DNA of 64,000 bases from contig ML681963.1 of NCBI GenBank assembly GCA_007922195.1, positions 133,121,764-133,185,763 on the forward strand. Reading direction: 5' to 3'. This stretch comes from Podocnemis expansa. Lineage: Eukaryota > Chordata > Testudines > Podocnemididae. Within the stretch, counting starts at the first letter, position 1. Each line of letters opens with the position of its first letter. Below are positions 11,116 to 21,390 of this stretch, in pieces. A program made the position numbers and the translations under genes. The notes under the pieces are model-generated. The model was not told the DNA's origin and ran no database searches. It was given only the letters and a program-made list of their open reading frames with translations.

Positions 11116-11890
11116 TTAGGCAGCCTCCTCAGCCAATTTGTATGTCTATCCCTGAGGGCTGAGGTACCTGAACTTTAAACAGTCACACTGGCATCTTCCC
11201 AGGAACTCGGGGTACACCAGCTAGTTAGCATAAACAGAGCAGATGCTTTCACCTACTTTGAGTAACTCTGAGTTCCAAGGAATCTTCTGCAAACTGCAAG
11301 AGGTCCCGCCCAGGTCTGTTGGTACCACAGGGCAGCGGAACTGCTGCACAGCCCTGCCAGGGGCAGAAATGGTCCAGTGACGGCCAGCCAGTGCAGCCCC
11401 GTGTGTAGAACTGGGGCCATGCCAAGGTGAGGACTGCAGCAAAGCAGCAAGTAGTGCCATGGTCACGCTCAGTGCCTATTGGTGGGATCCAGAATGGGGT
11501 GGGCAGGGCTGTGCCAACCTCCTGTCTTGCATGGCGCCTCAGCGGCAAAAGGGAAAGGAGGACTGCTGGGAAGGCCTTGCCCTTCCCAGGCCAGTCTGTG
11601 CCTCCCTGTTGCCCCTTTAAGAGTCTCCTGCCACAGATGTTTCCCCCCTCCCATTCCAGTGTGCATTCAGTTCTGCTCTGCACTGGCGCTGCCATGAGGG
11701 GCTCTAGCTTGGAGACAACATGCACAGTGGAGCTTTGGGTGGTGATGGCGCCTACTTGGCCGCTAGCCTCTTGGATCTCAGCTGCTGGCCCCTGCATCCC
11801 ATGCCCTGCGGGAGAAATGCTCTGTGCTGAGTCCCAAAAAGTTGTGCGTGTGCACATGCATGCACTTTACAAGGAACAGGGCTTGGGAAC
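11116..11890. other. GC-rich, probably repeat-derived sequence
   Basis: Overlapping open frames on both strands (for example minus 11249-11857 and plus 11427-11897) reflect low stop density. None shows a domain I recognise. The 3' border (about 11848-11882, GCGTGTGCACATGCATGCAC and then CAAGGAAC) faintly resembles hAT ends of the CAATGTTCC type. Confidence 0.35.
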
Positions 11891-12612
11891 AGCCTAAAGA
11901 AAGATACTGAGTCAGAAGTGCTGGCTGGAAGAAGCTTGGACCTCATGAGCTAAGAAACTGCTCCCTTTTGCTTTTTGTTTCCTCCAGTGTTCGCAGAAGC
12001 AGGACTTTGTACATTCTTTGCAAATAAAACAAGATTGCATCAAGCAGAAAATGCCAGGCACCATCTTCCATTTCTACTTCCAAATGCAACATCCCTAATG
12101 CTGCAGTTTAAAAAGAGGGTAACACTGTATTAACCTGTAGGTTGTTTGGAATTGTGGAAAGAAGTTAAGCCCCACTTTTACTAAGATGTTAAAAAGCTAT
12201 TTTGGTGGCTTAAACTCCCTCCAATGAACTAACCAATCAAAGGCCTTCCCCCCCCCCCAAAAAAAAAACCCACAAAAAAACCCCTCTGGTTTAGAATTTT
12301 AGCTGATACACCTAATGCTGCTTAAAATTATTGCAAGAGCCAACTTCTGATATGTTTATAACTTTCTGATGTAGAGCTTTTGTGCTGTTAACTAGAGATG
12401 GACAAAACCATATGAATGATATCCTGGATCTTTTTGAAATTTTAAAAATGTTTGGTAAACCTATAAAACAAATATAAGGTTCTACTGTTCTTCAGTATAA
12501 TGCACACAGATTCTGTCCAGAAGTAGAAGTGATGAAATATTATCAAAAGAATCACTCCTCTGATATTGGAGCCCTGTTGAGACACTGGTAATATTGGAAA
12601 TCTCAACAACAG

Positions 12613-12643
<31 letters not shown>

Positions 12644-14617
12644 GCCACAATTCTAAAAGCCACCTAGCTTGGTTTTCTGAGATTTCTCTTTGCAGGAGTT
12701 TTCTCTGATATATGCTTGTTAGGTAAAATACAGATGTGAAAATAATGTGAACAAAGTGTGTGTGAAATTCACATCTGGGCCAAGAATTGTCATAAGTCCC
12801 ACTTAAATTCTCTAAATGAGATCTTAGGAGTGACAGCGGCAAAATTGCTGCCATCAGCACAATCTTCCAGGCATGATTTACAGCGAGTATGAACTCACTG
12901 CTGTGCTCCAGAAGTTGTCATAGCAACTCCTGCCCCCTAACATGAGTTGCTGAAAGCCGACCACAAACCATCTGTAGTGTGTCCCCTGGTGTGTCCTGGT
13001 GGCTTAGAAGGTCACTGGCAGATACGCAAGTTATTTTACGTGCCTTGCATATCTGCTATTGACCACCACGGAAAATCAAGGTAAGTGTATACTAGGGCTT
13101 AGTGGAGTCCACTTGCTGTACAAGTCCTCAGCACAGAGGTAGGGTTCACAGACAATAATTGTAAATGTAAACCTCTACTGACATTATTCTTGTATCTATA
13201 CAGATTTATGCATATTTTTAAGGGAACATGGAAAAAATATTTTCTGCCTCAGTTTGGTGAAATGTAAATGGTGAAAAGTAATTCATTATAATAGTGTATA
13301 CTGAAAAATTTACAGCTGGCAGAGACAGAGGATGGAAATGAGTATAAGCAGGTAGAACTGCATTAGTGTTGTATCTCCTTACTGTAGAGCCAGATAAGAG
13401 CTACACGCTGTGTATGAACCTGAGAGAAGGCCCAGTGAAATCAGTAGACTCTGACTGACCTTAATGGCCAGTGGATGAGACCGTTGGAGTGCAAAGGAAG
13501 GGAGTGTACAAGAATCCTTAAAGGCTGCATGCAGCTGGCCATAATCATAGTCTCTGCACTTTCCTTTCTAGCTGTGCAGGTTGCCAGCTAGCTCAAAGGG
13601 AGCAAAGAAAAGGCAGCAGAACCATGATCATGTGGACTGATCACTGGAATGGGCTAGTCACAACAGGGTCTTTTCACTATATCCCCTTACAGAGTATAGC
13701 AGTGTGTGTGCTCTGCACTTCTTATAGTTCTGCTAGACATCTCGCCTTGCTAACACAACAACTGACCACAGTAGAATCCATATGTGACTCTGTAGAGCCT
13801 TTCTTAACATCTGGTTCAGGCAATTATTTTCAGCAAAAAGAACCGACATATTAAACTATACCTGCAGCTGCTTGCCTCGATGGATTTGGCCTGTCTTGTA
13901 CTGCATGTCTTAGAATGCCAAGGTACAGCAAAGCTGAACAGCAAATCTCAAAGGTCAATAGCTCCCAGTTTTGTTTTTGTATTTTTCATTATGTGAGTTC
14001 TTTGTGAAAGATGTTCTTGTTATGTTTAGTCACATCACACCTTTTTTGGTTTATACCTAATCTTTATTTGTAGAATAATAAATTTTTGAATTCTGTATTC
14101 TAGGAAAGCATCAAAGTTGAGGAATGAGATTTATAAAATAAAACATTTGTGTTAGTGATATCATTATTTCTTTGTATTTTATCTCTTTGAAAACCCTTAG
14201 CCCAGTCAGGGTTTGGATCAAATTAGTCACAGGAGTTTTATAAAGTTGCTCAATCACCACTGCAAATCCCTGACCCCAATGCCCCCAGATGTTAACTTAA
14301 AAACTTTTGCCATAATAAATAAGTGCAATTCAAAGCAAATCAAATGTCAGAGCATTTTGAGATAGTGCTACCAACTTTTTACAAGCTTGTTCTATGTTTA
14401 CCTAAGCACTTGCTGGAGAAGGTGTGCTGACGTGTACTGGGAATTTAAAACACCTCATCATGGATTTTCAGATCGAGTAGCAATTTGGTTGGTTTACAAC
14501 TAGAGATGAATGAACAATACAGAAATACTTTTACTGATACTTTGCACAAATTTTTACAAAAATTTGCTTCAGAAATTTTTTGTACTTTGGTATTATTTTC
14601 AGTACAAACTCTTACGC
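11891..14617. other. No gene seen; AT-rich with poly(A) run and one hairpin
   Basis: A 27-base adenine run lies at 12617-12643. The two minus-strand frames across it are artefacts. A near-perfect 21-bp hairpin occurs at 13010-13064 and is listed separately. Nothing else was recognised. Confidence 0.5.
13010..13064. other. 21-bp near-perfect hairpin with 13-nt loop
   Basis: Left arm 13010-13030 (GGTCACTGGCAGATACGCAAG, split here as GGTCACTGGC + AGATACGCAAG) pairs with right arm 13044-13064 at 18 of 21 positions by eye. The outer TGGTGG and CCACCA words could extend it with a bulge. It could be a small foldback repeat or a pre-miRNA-like hairpin. The sequence alone does not decide. Confidence 0.55.
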
Positions 14618-14620
14618 TAA

Positions 14621-15058
14621 GGCTATGTCTGCATCACCAATTTTAATTCGGACTTGCTAGTCTGAACTAAAGAAGTCTCAGGTTAGTCTGAACTAACCTT
14701 GAGCTAGTTCGAACTAACCACAGCTTTTTAGTTTGAGCTAGCTGATTGTTCCAGTTTAAACTAAAGTTTTAGTTTGAACTAAAACATGATTAGTTTGAAC
14801 TAATGTCTTAGTTCAAACTTTTAAAGTTCAAACTAACCATTAGTTTGCATATTGCATGTGATTAAGTTCGAACTAAAGTTTGAAATAAGTGAGTAAAGCT
14901 AGACTAACCGCCGGGTCTTACTAGTTCAGGCTAAGCTTTGCCTATACCAAACTAAGAAATTTCTTAGTTCGAACTAGGCAAAGACTAGTGTGGCCAAGGG
15001 CTAAATTAGTCTGGACTAAGCTTCCTTATTTTGGACTAATTTGGAAGTGTAGACAGTC
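14621..15058. mobile_element. Harbinger-like MITE, AGTTTGAACTAA-type foldback interior
   Basis: The left end GGCTATGTCTGCATCACC and right end AAGTGTAGACAGTC (inverted) are flanked by TAA at 14618-14620 and 15059-15061. The interior is a succession of AGTTTGAACTAA, TTAGTTCGAACTAA and related self-complementary words, so the element can form long hairpins. The TAA duplication fits the TWA preference of PIF/Harbinger. Confidence 0.75.
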
Positions 15059-15672
15059 TAAGTTTTCAATAGTGTGAATACTGGCAGAAACCAAATGGTT
15101 ATCTCTCTTAATGGAATAATTACAAAGTGAAATTTATATTTATTTTTTATTTGGTCCACAAATCTGATTCTACAAGTTATGTTCACCTCTCTGGGGGAAC
15201 AGAAACATAACTAAGAGATTTACTGAACTTTGAATAATGAGAGTTTAAAAGAAATTTTGTAAATACTTTCACTGAGAAATTTTGGACAATGAATCACTAA
15301 ATGGGAAAGAATTGCAATCTGTTCATCAATGTTACTTGAAAAGAATGAGGTGAAACTTATTCATCATGAAATATAGTGATTTGCTCAGGTACACTTAAAT
15401 CCATATTCTAGCCCTAGTATTTGGGGGATAGAAAGTGACTTGGATTATGTGTCACAGAAGAGAGTAAAAACTCTGTTGCATTTTTATGTGTGCTTCTTGA
15501 ATGCTGGGTTTGGATATGCGGAAATCAGAGGCCTACATGTCTGCTTGCTCCATCCCTGGAGCAGCTGGAGGCACAGAATGTTGGAGGACTACGCCCCTTC
15601 AGCCAGTCACAGTTGCTGCCCAGCATAGTTGAACCAGTGTAGGTGGTGGTGTCACTTGCTAGTGATGTAGGC

Positions 15673-16074
15673 CAGGGGTTGCCAACCCAGCATGAGTGCC
15701 AAACCTGGCATGCAGGTCTATGTATGGCGGCAAGCAGGGCTTCTGGTCCTGTGGCTCCACAACTGCTTACCCTGCTGCCTGGATTCTGTCTCCTGCAAGA
15801 TCTGCTCTCCAGTAGGGGTGGGGTCAGCAGGGAAAAGGAGTACGTGGCTCCTGTTCCCTGCTGGCTCCACTCTCCAGCTGTGGGGGCAGAGTCAGCAGGG
15901 AGAAGGAATGTGGGACACCTGTCCCGGGCTGGTCCTGCTCCCCATGTGAGGGGCAGGGTCAGAGGGAAAAGGAGTGCACAATTCCTGTCCCTTGATGTCC
16001 CTGCTCCTGGCACTTCTCTGGCTCCACTCCAGCACCTGCTGAAGGTTTGGGGCTGGTAAACGTTGCTGATCCCA
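15673..16074. mobile_element. Non-autonomous hAT-like element
   Basis: The block starts CAGGGGTTGCCAACC and ends GTTGCTGATCCCA (partly inverted match). Flanks ATGTAGGC (15665-15672) and ATGTAAGT (16075-16082) look like a degraded 8-bp duplication. The GC-rich interior gives open frames on both strands that I do not regard as genes. Confidence 0.6.
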
Positions 16075-16429
16075 ATGTAAGTCATCAGCAAATAATTCCC
16101 ACTACAGCAAGGAAGAACTGTAGAAACAACAGTGCTCCAGTGTTCTGTCTTAGCCAGAGTTACAATTTATGCACCACACATCCCTCAGAGCTGTGCCTAA
16201 AGGCACTAAGAATCTTATATTTGTCCATAACTTACAAGGCTGAGTTGTTTAAACTGCTTCCCCTCCCCTCTCAGTTTAAAGTAACAGGAGGTAGAGCTGT
16301 GTGTTCAATCTAAACTACATGCAGTGTTTGATATCATTCCACTGGATCTAAGTAAACATCTGTTTCCCTTAGCACTCCGACACCTATTACTGTCCAGTCT
16401 TTTTGTATGAAGAGAGAGGGCTGAATGAT

Positions 16430-16560
16430 TTAGAACATAAAGATGACCATTCTGAGTCAGACCAGTGGTCCATCTAACTCACCATCTAGTCTTCCAACAG
16501 AGGCTGGTTCCAGACGCTTCAGAAGAATTAACAGAACAGGTTAATTATAATTGCCTATAT
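16430..16560 (+). mobile_element. CR1/L3-type LINE 3' UTR fragment
   Basis: The words GAGTCAGACCAGTGGTCCAT, CTAGTCTTCCAACAG and AACAGAACAGGTTAAT, in this order, match the 3' UTR of a CR1/L3-type LINE that I recall from reptiles and birds. It is a short, old fragment with no coding part. Confidence 0.6.
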
Positions 16561-16898
16561 TTGTTATTTCAATTCATAATTTAAGTCTATTAAAATGTTG
16601 CCCACAATGCAAACTGAGAAGTTTTCTGTCTTGTGTCCAAGCATGCCTGGGCATGCAGTGACACTGCACCTAGTGCAAGTCACACAACATGCAGTGGGAA
16701 TGCTAAGGCTTAGGCAGGGTGGATGCTGGCAAGACAGGTTTTAGAAAGTCTATAAAAGCATTTTGCACACACTGTTCTATGCATTGCATTTATATCACTT
16801 TGCATTCATTTTGATGCTCATGCTCTATGTGCATAGCATATTGTGTGTACTCACAATAATTAAGCGATTGTATTTTCAGGAGGATTCATGATAGCAAA

Positions 16899-18927
16899 AT
16901 GTCTTGCCAATGTCACAACAGCAGCAGTATGTTCTGTTACATTTGTGGCAAATATACGCTTAAACCTCAAAGATGGAGCATGACTGCACATATTAAGAAA
17001 GCATATGAGCTCTATTTTGGCTGTAAAATTGGTGATCAGGACAAAGCCTGGGCTCCTAACATTTGTTGTTCAACGTGCTGGCAATCTTAGAGCTTGGCTT
17101 AGAGGTACTCGGAAGTCAATGCCATTTGCTGTCCCGATGATATGGTGAGAGCAGAAGGATCATGTGACAGACTGTTACTTCTGTCTGACCAATGTGTCTG
17201 GGTTCTCTGCTAAAAACAAGAAATCCATTGAATACCCCAGTTTCCCTTCAGCCATGAGACCTGTGCTGCATGACAAAAGTCTTCCAGTACTGAAGCCACC
17301 AGAGACATGGAGCCTAAAGAAGGAAGACGAAGATGCCATGATGCACAAGCCAGGAATGGAAAACGACACTGATACAGTTTTTGAACCATTTATGTTGAGT
17401 GAGCCTCATCTGATAACACAATCTGAGGTAAATGACCTGGTCAGGGACTTGGGTTTGTCAAAGGCAAAAGCAGAATTACTGGGTTCAAGACTGCAAGGAT
17501 GGGGTCTGCTGTCCCCAGGTACAAAAATTTCTTTCGCAGCCGACAAGAAGATTTTCACAATTCTTGGGTCAGGTTGATAATCTGTGTTTCTGCACTGATA
17601 TTGATGGGCTGTTCACTGCTTTGGGTTGCTAGCAAGACCCACAACAATGGCGTCTTTTTATTGATTCATGAGTGTTAAGCCTGAAAGCTGTGTTGTTACA
17701 GAACGGCAATGTCCACCCTTTGATACCAATCGGCCGTGCAGTACACATGAAAGAAACCTATGGAAATATGGAAGTTTTGTTGCAACACATAGTCTATGTC
17801 CACACATACATCATTATTTCGAAATAACCCATTTCGAAATGAGTTATTTGGAAATAAAGTCCTTATTTTGAAATAAGTTAATTCAAATTAAGGGAAAGCC
17901 TGCTTTCGAAATAGCCCTTGTTTTGAAATGGTTATTTCGAAACAAGGCCATTCAGACATGTTGTTTCAAAACAGTTGTTTTGAAACAATGATGTTGTTTC
18001 AAAACAATGTGTCCGAATGCGGTTGTTTCGAAACAACCATTTTGAAACAACAGCTATTTCAATTAGATGTGAGGTTTAACGGTTTCAAAATAATGGTGCA
18101 TCGTGTGGACGTGCTACTTCTTATTTCGAAACAACCTCTGTTGTTTCGAAATAAGAAGCCTGTGTGGACATACCCATACAGTACAGCAACTACAGCTGGA
18201 ACATCTGTGGTGATCTGAAAGTAGACGCGCTGCTACTAGGAATGCAGCTTGGATACACCAAGTACTGTTGTTTCATTTGTGAATGGGACAGCTGTGCTAA
18301 AAAGTCTCATTACATTAAAAAGGACTGGCCACTCCATAAGCACTTGGTTCCAGGGGTGAAAAATGTGGCACATAAACCACTTGTAGACCTGACAAAGATA
18401 TTTTTGCCTCCTCTTCACATAAAACTTGGACTTATGAAAAATTTGTGAAAGCGATGAACAAGGGAGGTGAAGGATTTCAATATCTGAGACAGCTGTTTCC
18501 CAGAATAACTGATGCCAAGCTTAAGGAAGGCATTTTTGTTGGTCCACAAATCAAACAGGTCATCAATGACAGGCAGTTCAAAGAACTTCTAGTAGGGCTG
18601 GAGAAAATCGCATGGAAGGCATTCAAGGATGTTGTTGAACATTTTCTTGGCAACTACAGAGCACCAAAGTACATACAGCTGGTTGACAACATGCTTCAAG
18701 CATACAAAACCATGAAGTGCGACATATCACTAAAGATGCATTTTCTGCATTCGCATTTAGACTTCTTCCCTGCAAATCTTGGTGCAGTCAGTGACAAGCA
18801 TGGTGAAAGGTTTCACCAGGACATTGCGATCATGGAAAAATGGTATCAGGACAACTGGAATCCATCAATGCTGGCCAATTATTGTTGGACGCTTAAACAA
18901 GAAGCCTCAGCCACTGAGTACAAATAA
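16899..18927 (+). pseudogene. Broken copy of a widespread multicopy animal ORF, function unknown
   Basis: The start is taken at ATG 16899, just after a possible splice acceptor (TTTTCAG ending 16879). The N-terminal part has paired cysteines CYIC and CCSTC, as in small zinc-binding domains. The middle has DCYFC and EPHLITQSEVNDLVRDLGLS. The C-terminal part has HFLHSHLDFFP, HGERFHQDI and MLANYCW. I recall this family as an abundant unnamed ORF in cnidarian, arthropod and other genomes, which suggests mobility. A nuclease-like fold is only a guess. Lesions: frameshift near 17087, TGA 17146-17148, indels near 17529-17565, TAG 17630-17632, a TGA near 17669, a MITE at 17792-18175, and a frameshift near 18445. 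The stop is TAA at 18925-18927. It is not functional. Confidence 0.65.
17792..18175. mobile_element. Harbinger-like MITE, TTTCGAAATAA-type, inserted in the coding remnant
   Basis: The ends GTCTATGTCCACACA and, inverted, GGGTATGTCCACACA are flanked by ATA at 17789-17791 and 18176-18178. Removing the element and one ATA restores the reading register of the interrupted gene. The interior repeats TTTCGAAATA and TTTCGAAACA words that contain the palindrome TTCGAA. Confidence 0.85.
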
Positions 18928-19256
18928 AAATCATCAACAAAACATTTTTAGCTCAGTTGAACTATTGCAAAGTGTCAGCACCATTATGCGATTAAACACA
19001 TTACATTCAATAAAAGTCAATTTCTTGTTTCTCCAGATTCCTACATGATACAAGTAGTCTGAAATTATATTTGTGTTCAGCTTCAAGAGTTCTAGCCTAA
19101 TCACCAAAAATTTCTGAGTAAGCAACACTTTTGAAAAAAATTGTTGTCCAGTGTTATGGAATGATCCTCTCCTGTTGTCCTGTCCCAATTTCTGGTAGTC
19201 AGAGATCTCAAAACAATCAGAGCATGAAGTTGTGTTCCTTACCATCTTGACTGCTA
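18928..19256. other. No gene seen
   Basis: Sequence 3' of the broken ORF. No poly(A) tail, terminal repeat or signal was recognised that would mark the end of that element. Confidence 0.4.
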
Positions 19257-19450
19257 GCTATTGGTGGACTTATCTCTCCAGGAATTTATCTAATTCTTTT
19301 TGGAAGCAAGTTATTCTTTTCATTTGCATAACATCCCCTCGAAAGCAGTCCCACAAGTTGACTATGTGTTGTGTGAAGAAGTTCTACCTTACATTTGTTT
19401 TAAACTTGCTGTATATTAATTTTTGTTGGGTGATTCCTGTTTTGTGGGGA
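19257..19450 (-). mobile_element. CR1 LINE 3' coding-end fragment, antisense
   Basis: Read on the minus strand, the fragment matches the familiar CR1 region. On the plus strand it shows GACTTATCTCTCCAGGAATT, CCCACAAGTTGACTATGTG, TTGTGTGAAGAAGTTC and TTTAAACTTGCTG. It corresponds to the end of ORF2 and is 5' truncated. Confidence 0.7.
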
Positions 19451-20984
19451 ATTTAGTTGGGTAATTATCTGGGGTTTTGATTCACAATTTCCCTCTTGGG
19501 CCAAACGCAGCTGAAGGCTGTAGACCCGAGTGTATATATGTATTAGAACTACTGTAGTAAGTAAAGGAATGCTGAGTTTAGTTTTGGATCAACATTTACC
19601 CAAATAATTTGCAAGGGCATTAGGAGTAAAGAAAAATGAGAAATACAAGACTAATGTACAAGTTCAGTGTGTTTTGGCAATGTTTATTGTGGAGTAAATT
19701 TTTGAAAAATGACTGACTAGTGATGTTGCATGCCCAATTTGGCACACGTTAAAGGGGCCTAATTTTCACAGGCTGAGTGATTAGCACTCTCTGAATTGTA
19801 AAGCCCCCTTGAGGTGTCACAGGGTAGGCATCCAAAACCACTTGTCATGTCTGAAAATGTAGGCTTCTTAATTTGATTATTTTTAAAAGCATATTCAATG
19901 ACATGCTTCATTAGGAAACAGGAGATTGTTTACCAATAATTGAATATTAAATAGGAATATTTTGGGGAAATTAAAGGGCAAAAGTGATTTAATATTCCTT
20001 CTGAAGAGTTGTGACTCCATACTCAAATTCATCATATTTGTTACAGTGAAAGTGACTAGAAACCAATTATAAACAAAAAAGCAACAGATCCTTTTCATTG
20101 TCCAAACTAAGAAATACAAAAAGTAGTCCCACCACCATTTATGCAGTTTGTTTAAATAGGCTTTCTTAAATTCCCTCAGTTTGCATAATCTGAAACTGTT
20201 TTGTTAAGTGAGGTTTTTTTGTTTGTTTGTTTGTTTGGTTGGGATTTTTTGGTGGTCTTTGTGAAAAGTTTTACAGTGGGCTTTCACTCTAGTGCCTATT
20301 TTATCTTCTATGATACCTATTTTAATAAAAAAAAAAACTATTGGGTTGCTGATCGAAGAGAAAGACTCTTTAACATTTTCCCAATAAAACATGACCCTTG
20401 CAACAGCTCTGCTGTCAATCATCAAAATGCAAACCTGCTACTTTCTGACTCAAAGGCAAGATAAGTGCAACCACATGGGGATTTAACACTGGTTTTGCAC
20501 CTCTGAGTGCATGAGTTGTTGTAATATCCTAAACCCTGCTGCTGTTAATTCAGCCCTGTGAAAAAGATCACATTCCAAATACAACTATTTTTCCAGTAAA
20601 GGGAGATCTTTCTAAAATCGTGAGCTCTGGTTACTAGAATGTCATGTAAGGCAGATTGCAAACATGATAATCTAACTTATGCTCAGAATTGGAACTGTTT
20701 GGCTGTCAATCAGCATTAAAGTGAGAAGCTCTGATATGACAGTTTCCTGACTTGTATTAATATGTTTTAATCCTGCATGTTACCATTTCCTGACATTCCT
20801 GCATTGTGTTCCTGGTTTGCTCGGCTGACAGGTTTCTATCAAACTATCCATCTTATTTAGCTGACCTGCTGCAGATTTATCATAAAATTCTTACTAAGTA
20901 ATTCTTTTTACTAAGATCATCAGGCCTATGCAAATCCAGGTCTAATCACTGCTGACGATTTGCATGCCTCAGACCTACTTTCAC
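19451..20984. other. No gene seen; possible regulatory cluster in the 3' half
   Basis: Contains a (GTTT)n run at about 20217-20238 and an A-run near 20327. The part 20410-20970 carries two TGTCAATCA words, two TGACAG words and two octamers and is listed separately as a candidate regulatory stretch. Confidence 0.4.
20413..20965. promoter_or_regulatory. Candidate regulatory stretch with clustered homeodomain/POU-like sites
   Basis: TGTCAATCA occurs at 20413-20421 and 20704-20712 (PBX-like), and TGACAG at 20737-20742 and 20826-20831 (MEIS/TGIF-like). Exact octamers lie at 20928-20935 (ATGCAAAT) and 20958-20965 (ATTTGCAT), in opposite orientation 22 bp apart. Such short words occur by chance. 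I infer a possible enhancer only from the clustering and from the absence of recognisable repeats. There is no evidence of conservation in the sequence itself. Confidence 0.2.
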
Positions 20985-20992
20985 TGTAGACT

Positions 20993-21382
20993 AGGAGTGT
21001 CACACTCATTTGCTGCGGCAGCCAGATTTGATTTAAAACTTCAGGTGGGCCATACAGCCATACATATCATACATTGAAATACCTGGCTACTCTCACGGCA
21101 TCACAAAGCACTCTATATGCGAGACTGCACTCCACCATACTATTGTCTCTCTTGCCCTCTCTCTCTTAGGTCTCTCAGAGTTCAGTCTCATGTATCCAGT
21201 GCTTTGCATTGTCACAAGATCTGACACTCCCACTGCATCGTGAAGCATTCAGTATGTGAGACCTCTCTCTTTTTCTCTCTATCTTTCAGGGAGAGACTGG
21301 TTCTGCAGACCGTAGTCACAGGCTGGACTGTATTGGTGTACAGACTGAATCCAGCCTGAGGGCTGCATGTTTGACACCCTGC
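20993..21382. mobile_element. Non-autonomous hAT element with 8-bp duplication
   Basis: The left end AGGAGTGTCACACTCATTTG and right end CATGTTTGACACCCTGC are inverted relatives of the common CAGGGGTGTCAAACTCAT hAT terminus. Flanks TGTAGACT (20985-20992) and TGTAGACC (21383-21390) are an 8-bp duplication with one change. No coding capacity. Confidence 0.8.
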
Positions 21383-21390
21383 TGTAGACC

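Noticed and set aside
12442..12860. Minus-strand frames with poly-Phe
   Set aside because: Created by the 27-base adenine run.
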